Assembly (NCBI GenBank): GCA_023299965.1
Contig: JALZVN010000352.1
Coordinates: 1 to 9,835 of the forward strand
Length of the DNA: 9,835 nt
DNA from: Saprospiraceae bacterium
Lineage (GTDB): Bacteria > Bacteroidota > Bacteroidia > Chitinophagales > Saprospiraceae
Direction of reading: 5' to 3'
Shown: piece by piece, positions 6,134 through 9,835 of the stretch
Layout: every line of letters begins with the position of its first letter
Numbering within the stretch: position 1 is the stretch's first letter
Position numbers and translations under genes: made by a program
Notes under the pieces: model-generated
What the model saw: only the letters and a program-made list of their open reading frames with translations
The model's database searches: none
What the model was told of the DNA's origin: nothing

Positions 6134-8353
6134 ATGACATACATCAACCGAAAATTACACGTTTTAATCCCATTCCTTTTCTTCAGCTTGACGCTGGGAA
6201 TAGAAAATTCTTTTGCTCAAAACCTAGTACCTAATTTTTCTTTTGAGGAATCCAAAGAGAAACCAACATCCATGCTAGACAATGGGCACGAATATTCTGA
6301 TGTAAGCAAATATTGGAAGACGCCAAATCTAGCTTCTACAGATTTGATCACTCCTAGATTTAAGACCGCCAAATTTGAACCCATAGAAGCTTTTTCTGGA
6401 TACAATATGTCGGGTATTGTGATTCACGGAGACTTTTGGTCAGAGTATCTAAAAGTCAAACTTAATGAACCGCTAAAACCTGGTGTTGAGTATTATACAG
6501 AATTTTGGATGGCCTACTGCGGAGACTACAACAAAGATTATGCTTCACGAATGACGAACCCATTCTTGGGCGCTTTCTTTGGAGATAGTTTCTTTGAAAA
6601 AAACAACGAACAGATTACCAGACAACCTCAAGTTTTTCTAAAAACTCAGGTTCAACTTAAAGATAAAGTATGGGTGAAATTTAGCGGCAGTTTTATCGCG
6701 GATGAAGAAAGTGAGTATCTCTATATTGGTCAGTTTGCAAACACCAATGACCCAGCCAATATGTTGCTAGGCTACTACTATATCGATGATGTCAAGGTGA
6801 TCAAATTCTCTGACCACTCTACTGTATTTACACCTGCAGAATACGCTCCAGATGGGCTCAATAATATTTACTTTGAAACCGACAAATACGATCTCCTTCC
6901 GAGTAGTTTTAAAACGCTTGATGAAGTGCACGGTTTCTTGACCAAGAATCTATCTCTTGAGATCAGCATCGTGGGTCACACAGATAATCGAGGTGAACTT
7001 CACCACAATCAGGCACTCAGTATGAATAGAGCGCAATCCGTATTCAACTATCTCGTCAACAAAGGCATAGCGGCAGAACGACTCAAATTTAGCGGTAAAG
7101 GCGCTAGTAAACCTGTATCGTCTAATCTCACAGAAGATGGTCGTCAAGAGAATAGAAGAGTAGAATTTGTAGCTAGTGGTGAATTGATCAAAAACACTGA
7201 TCTCGCTCAAGTAAATGTGACAGAGGCAGATCTTTCTTATCGTTTTTCTAACGAACTCAATGTCAATGCGAAACCTTATCAATACAATTTCATAGGCAAA
7301 TATAAAGATATATTTAAGTGCCAGCTTAGAGACAAAACCAACAAACCGAGCAGCATACTCAAAGAGCACAAATCTATATCTGCTATTCAGCATATTGATG
7401 AAGTGATCAAGGACCAGCGGCTTGTCTTCATCAATGATTCTCCCCTGCATCCTCAGACCCGCATTTTGACCAAGGAATTACTGCAGGTCTTCAGTGATAA
7501 AGGATTTACCCATTTGGCAATTGAAGCATTTACTAATGGAAATGAACGAATTGATCGTATCGGACACCCCACAATCAACATGGGTATCTATACGGATGAG
7601 CCCCTTTTTGGAGACCTAATACGCGAAGCGATACGCCTAGACTTTACCATCGTTTCATTCAATCCTAGTTCTGCAGAATTAGATAGAGCTAAAAAGATTG
7701 TGCAAAAAAATATGAGTCTCTCGCCCAAAGATCCTAAGCTCACAATCAATTCTGCCAATTGGTCCAAAGCCATGAATCTAAATCGCCAATACAGCAAAAA
7801 CAGATCTGCTAAATACTTAGTTCTTACCCACAAAAATCAAACGCAGAAAAAAGAAATGAATGGCGTGCGCAGTATGGCATACTGGTTCCAGCAGATTACG
7901 CAAAACGCTCCATACACAATAGATCAAGTCACCATGAATGAACAGTGCCCAGCTACAGAGCATCCTGTGTACAAATTTGCGAATGTCAACTACCCCGCCG
8001 TTTTGAAACAGTACACAAAGATATATAATGCACCGATCAATGAGGTTGAAGCGCTTTCCGATTTGCAAATTTTCCATCCTCGTTCACAGTTTGTAAATAA
8101 TCGACCAACCTGGCTCAAACAAGGAGACCAAAAGGTATCCTACCAGATCAATGCCGACCAGTACAATATGACCTACCCCCTACTTGTTATCGCTTACTCA
8201 CCGGACGAGGATATCGAGATTGCAGTCCCACTAGATGTCATCGAGATTAAAAACAATCGAGATGCGATGCCGCTCTTCTTACCCCCGGGCAAAACCACTT
8301 TAGTCCTCAAGGATAAGAAAACGAGAAAGAAATTGGATATAGAAGTACAATGA
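6134..8353 (+). CDS. Exported OmpA-domain protein with N-terminal beta-sandwich-like and degenerate EreA/TraB-like domains
   Basis: A 739-residue envelope protein. A signal peptide spans about 1-28 (cleavage before Gln29). Residues 29-225 begin NLVPNFSFEE and end YYYIDDVKVIKF, the pattern of a galactose-binding or carbohydrate-binding beta-sandwich in Bacteroidota surface proteins. An OmpA C-terminal, peptidoglycan-binding domain lies at about 243-348, with IYFETDKYDLLPSS, the signature VGHTDNRGELHHNQALSMNR and the ending RQENRRVEF. Residues 429-610 resemble the EreA/TraB/ChaN-like fold: FINDSPLHPQTR, LAIEAF near 460, YTDEPLFGDLIREA near 488, and WFQQITQNAPYTIDQVTMNE near 584-603. As I recall them, relatives have NEAHH-like and GYGH-like motifs where this protein has NDSPLH and HKNQTQKK, so an active site seems lost. 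The rest is probably beta-rich. The OmpA call is secure, the flanking domains less so. It may tether a binding module to the wall. Confidence 0.82.
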   Translation: MTYINRKLHVLIPFLFFSLTLGIENSFAQNLVPNFSFEESKEKPTSMLDNGHEYSDVSKYWKTPNLASTDLITPRFKTAKFEPIEAFSGYNMSGIVIHGDFWSEYLKVKLNEPLKPGVEYYTEFWMAYCGDYNKDYASRMTNPFLGAFFGDSFFEKNNEQITRQPQVFLKTQVQLKDKVWVKFSGSFIADEESEYLYIGQFANTNDPANMLLGYYYIDDVKVIKFSDHSTVFTPAEYAPDGLNNIYFETDKYDLLPSSFKTLDEVHGFLTKNLSLEISIVGHTDNRGELHHNQALSMNRAQSVFNYLVNKGIAAERLKFSGKGASKPVSSNLTEDGRQENRRVEFVASGELIKNTDLAQVNVTEADLSYRFSNELNVNAKPYQYNFIGKYKDIFKCQLRDKTNKPSSILKEHKSISAIQHIDEVIKDQRLVFINDSPLHPQTRILTKELLQVFSDKGFTHLAIEAFTNGNERIDRIGHPTINMGIYTDEPLFGDLIREAIRLDFTIVSFNPSSAELDRAKKIVQKNMSLSPKDPKLTINSANWSKAMNLNRQYSKNRSAKYLVLTHKNQTQKKEMNGVRSMAYWFQQITQNAPYTIDQVTMNEQCPATEHPVYKFANVNYPAVLKQYTKIYNAPINEVEALSDLQIFHPRSQFVNNRPTWLKQGDQKVSYQINADQYNMTYPLLVIAYSPDEDIEIAVPLDVIEIKNNRDAMPLFLPPGKTTLVLKDKKTRKKLDIEVQ

Positions 8354-8515
8354 TTTGGGGCCTACGCAGCCATCATATAAAAAGCGAAAAGCTTTTATAT
8401 GATGGTTGCGTCGCTACGTTCCAGAGCTCGGCATTCGCCTCGGTGCTATGCACTTCAGCAACCGAGAAAAACGGCAGCTTCACTCTTGCACATCGCTAGT
8501 CCGTAAGAAAACATG
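8354..8515. repeat. GC-rich hairpin-forming intergenic block, possible dispersed repeat
   Basis: Directly after the 739-residue gene lies a long imperfect hairpin (8365-8410), then a second one made of CTCGGTGCT (8439-8447) and AGCAACCGAG (8457-8466) with a bulged A. The composition is more GC-rich than the surrounding genes, as in the 4767-4946 block, and the position, between convergent genes, is the same. I found no long shared sequence between the two blocks by eye. Reading frames across it are broken by stops. It may be a dispersed repeat, a structured RNA or a terminator-linked element. The remaining gap, 8516-8563, holds only a small AT hairpin, TATAC (8534-8538) with GTATA (8543-8547), before T5. 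Confidence 0.45.
8365..8410. terminator. Long hairpin after the 739-residue gene, possible 3'-end structure
   Basis: The left arm (8365-8385) and right arm (8391-8410) pair over about 20 bp, with one G-T pair, a one-base bulge in the A-run and a GAAAA loop. It begins 12 bp after the stop codon. There is no T-tract after it, so it is more likely a 3'-end stabiliser or part of a repeat than a standard intrinsic terminator. Confidence 0.45.
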
Positions 8516-8563
8516 CTAATACCATTTGATATCTATACTGACGTATATTTTTGATACCAATCA

Positions 8564-8833
8564 TCAATCTCTTAAGCTCAATAGTCTTTTTTGAATTCTA
8601 CTCTTAGACTCTTCGCTCACACCACACACTGTCGCTATCTTTTGCCAATTTGATATCGCAGCTTGGACTTGATCAATAATTAGTTCCGCTTTTTTAATAC
8701 TGAATTCGTTTGCAAGTTCAAGAAGTTGCACTCTGCCTGGAGTAGCTCTTTCTCCAGCAACTCTTGTTATATGTTCATCAATCGATCCAGATGAATACAT
8801 CAAATCATAGGCTGGAGAAAATTGCCATTCGCC
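8564..8833 (-). pseudogene. C-terminal remnant of a HipA-family toxin kinase
   Basis: Read in this frame the segment begins GEWQFSPAYDLMYSSGS, which corresponds to the C-terminal part of HipA kinases (W-x-hydrophobic-SPAYDL). It continues through the helical tail (PGRVQLLELANEFSIKK, QAAISNWQKIATVCGVSEES) to a TGA at 8564. About 89 residues remain. All catalytic motifs of HipA are missing, because the N-terminal remnant directly upstream joins this segment after its LFGLL stretch. Intact HipA proteins have about 400-440 residues, so roughly 230-250 appear to have been deleted. This segment is in the -1 frame relative to the N-terminal remnant, and the switch falls at an A-run (8834-8839). Translation from the internal TTG (8803) or ATG (8800) is unlikely to make a functional kinase. 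Confidence 0.75.
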
Positions 8834-9078
8834 TTTTTTAACAAACCAAATAATCCATGAAAAGGATCTGGATCAGCAGCTTGAATTCTGTTGTCAAATT
8901 TCAATCTAAAAGGGGAAAGATTTAAACCAAACTCAAGAAAGGATTCATCATATTTAAAGTAGATTATTTGTTGGTCAATTTTTAATTGACCAACAAATAT
9001 CTCATCTTTATTAAATCTAATAAAGACGTTTAGTTTCTGGACACCAATAGCAGCTGTTATATCTAGGCTCTTCTTCAT
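8800..9078 (-). CDS. HipA N-terminal subdomain remnant (HipS-like), truncated toxin
   Basis: A 92-residue product. Residues 15-80 show the HipA N-terminal subdomain pattern: KLNVFIRFNKDEIFVGQL, IYFKYDESFLEFGLNLSP and DPDPFHGLFGLL. In intact HipA the last is followed by a DSLPDGWG-like segment and the kinase core. Here it runs into LLKK and ten out-of-frame residues before a TGA. The start ATG (9076-9078) overlaps the hipB stop as TAATG, so translation is coupled to the antitoxin. Intact HipA is a Ser/Thr kinase that phosphorylates glutamyl-tRNA synthetase; this product cannot do that. In HipBST systems a free N-terminal subdomain (HipS) acts as antitoxin, so residual activity of that kind is conceivable, but the C-terminal remnant downstream shows an origin by deletion. 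A 16-bp perfect inverted repeat lies inside the frame at 8965-8999. Confidence 0.75.
   Translation of the reverse strand: MKKSLDITAAIGVQKLNVFIRFNKDEIFVGQLKIDQQIIYFKYDESFLEFGLNLSPFRLKFDNRIQAADPDPFHGLFGLLKKANGNFLQPMI
8965..8999. repeat. 16-bp perfect inverted repeat inside the hipA remnant
   Basis: TATTTGTTGGTCAATT (8965-8980) and its exact reverse complement (8984-8999) are separated by three bases. On the coding strand this is a very stable hairpin within the codons for IFVGQLKIDQQIIYF. It is the longest perfect short-loop palindrome I found in the window. Confidence 0.85.
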
Positions 9079-9356
9079 TACTTTATCTTAAACAACTTCT
9101 TTATTCTATCATCAATCTTAGGCAACAAAAGCTTTTCAAAATCGTCCAAACGACCTAAGACCTCTGCCACTTTTAGTAGTGACTCAAAAGAGATCTTACC
9201 AAAGCGCTCGAAGCGTTTGATACTACCATATGACACGCCTGATCTTTCAGCTAACGCTTGCTGAGTCCAGCCTAGTTCTTTTCGTAATGCTGCGACGTTT
9301 TGAGCGGTGGAATGAAGGATATCAGATGGTATTTTGTTTACACTATACTTACCCAT
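9078..9356 (-). CDS. hipB: HipB-like antitoxin, XRE-family DNA-binding protein
   Basis: A 92-residue protein that would bind DNA as a dimer and repress its own operon. In intact systems HipB also holds HipA inactive. The helix-turn-helix spans about residues 18-70, with QNVAALRKELGWTQQALAERSGVSYGSIKRFERFG written here as two segments: QNVAALRKELGWTQ, then QALAERSGVSYGSIKRFE. The ending LGRLDDFEKLLLPKIDDRIKKLF is typical of antitoxins paired with HipA in this phylum. The protein appears complete and intact. Its stop overlaps the HipA-remnant start (TAATG), the usual coupled order of antitoxin then toxin. A perfect palindrome (9358-9377) starts two bases beyond its start codon and is the likely operator. 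With the toxin kinase missing it is an orphan antitoxin. Confidence 0.85.
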   Translation of the reverse strand: MGKYSVNKIPSDILHSTAQNVAALRKELGWTQQALAERSGVSYGSIKRFERFGKISFESLLKVAEVLGRLDDFEKLLLPKIDDRIKKLFKIK

Positions 9357-9357
9357 A

Positions 9358-9377
9358 ATAGATAATATTTTATCTAT
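9358..9377. promoter_or_regulatory. Perfect palindrome upstream of hipB, probable operator
   Basis: ATAGATAA (9358-9365) and TTATCTAT (9370-9377) form a perfect 8-bp inverted repeat with a 4-bp spacer, next to the hipB start codon. The TATC/GATA half-sites recall the TATCC-N8-GGATA operators of E. coli HipB, though the spacing differs. Autoregulation by the HipB-like protein is inferred. Confidence 0.55.
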
Positions 9378-9403
9378 GTCTATCTCATTTATTGTACACC
9401 ATA

Positions 9404-9835
9404 CTATTTTTCTCGAGTATCATATAAGGTCCTATCCTCTAACAAAAACTCTAGTATTGGACGACACTTGTCCTTGCAAGCTGGATAATAGGCGAGATGT
9501 TCTTTGGTCTTTTGTTTGTTTGGCTTACCCCACCAAAATTCAGTCAAGGCAATTGGTTTTAGATTATGTTTGATGGCAAATTGGATTAGCTTAGGAGCAG
9601 CACATTCACCTGCTGCGGAAGGAGGCAAGCTATTGGTCGCATTTTTAAAAATGTCGATGAGGTCCATCTCTATATTGGAGAGATTCACAAATTGGTAATT
9701 TTCAAAAAGTTGTTGCTGCAATTTGATAGACTTTAAGCGTCTTTTTTCACGCAGTGATCTGATAAGCTCAACGTCCGTAGTTTTCTTGATTTCGTTTCCA
9801 ATTTCTGTCAACTCTGTCATTCCAGAATTAATGAA
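9404..9835 (-). CDS. Accessory N-terminal domain of an RluA-family protein, catalytic domain missing, 5' end outside the window
   Basis: The frame is open to the window edge; the ATG at 9820 is internal to the family pattern, so the gene probably begins beyond the window. From that ATG there are 138 residues. First comes a charged coiled-coil-like helix (EIGNEIKKTTDVELIRSLRE, RRLKSIKLQQQLFENYQF). Then comes the signature SLPPSAAGECAAPKLIQFA, with LKPIALTEFWWG and YYPACKDKCRPILEFLL. This matches the region that precedes the pseudouridine synthase domain in long RluA-family proteins (about 530-560 residues) of Bacteroidota. In those the catalytic domain follows directly. Here the frame ends at 9404 after LEDRTLYDTREK, and none of the three minus-strand frames downstream continues the enzyme before hipB. 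The Cys-rich motif is intact, but tRNA/rRNA pseudouridylation cannot be carried out by this product. It is a truncated relic or, less likely, a stand-alone accessory protein. Confidence 0.65.
   Translation of the reverse strand, partial: FINSGMTELTEIGNEIKKTTDVELIRSLREKRRLKSIKLQQQLFENYQFVNLSNIEMDLIDIFKNATNSLPPSAAGECAAPKLIQFAIKHNLKPIALTEFWWGKPNKQKTKEHLAYYPACKDKCRPILEFLLEDRTLYDTREK

Noticed and set aside
6950..7450. 166-residue minus-strand frame
   Set aside because: It lies fully inside the OmpA-fusion gene on the opposite strand, is rich in Phe, Tyr, Ile and Arg and shows no domain; it is a shadow of the coding strand.
8534..8552. TATAC-TGAC-GTATA hairpin with T5 as a terminator
   Set aside because: The 5-bp stem is made almost only of A-T pairs and is too weak to call a terminator; no gene on the plus strand ends just before it.
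1..9835. CRISPR array, tRNA, rRNA or insertion sequence
   Set aside because: No regularly spaced repeats, tRNA cloverleaf with a conserved T-arm, rRNA segment or transposase frame was found on either strand.

Overview
The window looks like a chromosomal segment of a low-GC member of the Bacteroidota. Several things point there. There is a short primary sigma factor of 289 residues without region 1.1. There is a Bacteroidota-type START-like protein and an RluA-type accessory domain. Two exact TAnnTTTG boxes, the Bacteroidota -7 element, sit in the promoter region at 5606-5637. Starts generally lack a clear Shine-Dalgarno sequence, as is usual in this phylum. Some features recall Saprospiria-like marine lineages, but the genus cannot be fixed from the sequence.

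Layout. 1-1163 (+) is the 3' part of a secreted or surface LysM protein with three LysM repeats, ending at a strong intrinsic terminator (1183-1211). 1379-2461 (+) is a CNNM/CBS membrane protein related to CorC/HlyC, preceded by nested palindromes. 2462-2821 is largely empty except for weak hairpins and a possible 39-residue membrane peptide (2698-2817). 2822-3214 (-) is a START-like domain protein. 3215-3833 has no gene but holds a branched inverted-repeat structure (3598-3713), a promoter candidate and a hairpin-plus-T-tract in the leader of rpoD. 3834-4703 (+) is rpoD, closed by a strong terminator (4729-4765). 4767-4946 is a GC-rich structured block between the convergent rpoD and rimM genes. 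5074-5601 (-) is rimM, divergent from a two-gene unit: a secreted NTF2-like protein (5665-6102, +) and a 739-residue envelope protein (6134-8353, +). The large protein combines an N-terminal beta-sandwich-like region, an OmpA domain and a degenerate EreA/TraB/ChaN-like C-terminal domain. 8354-8515 is a second GC-rich, hairpin-forming intergenic block.

The right end (8564-9835, all -) is an eroded accessory region. It holds a HipB-type antitoxin with a perfect palindrome at its start, then a HipA toxin gene that has lost its whole kinase core and is frameshifted at an A-AAA-AAG run, and upstream the N-terminal accessory part of an RluA-family protein without its pseudouridine synthase domain. 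The window therefore mixes ordinary housekeeping genes (rpoD, rimM) and envelope genes with a degraded toxin-antitoxin locus. The least explained items are the branched structure upstream of rpoD, the two GC-rich blocks, and the 16-bp perfect hairpin inside the hipA remnant. No clearly new multi-gene system is visible.
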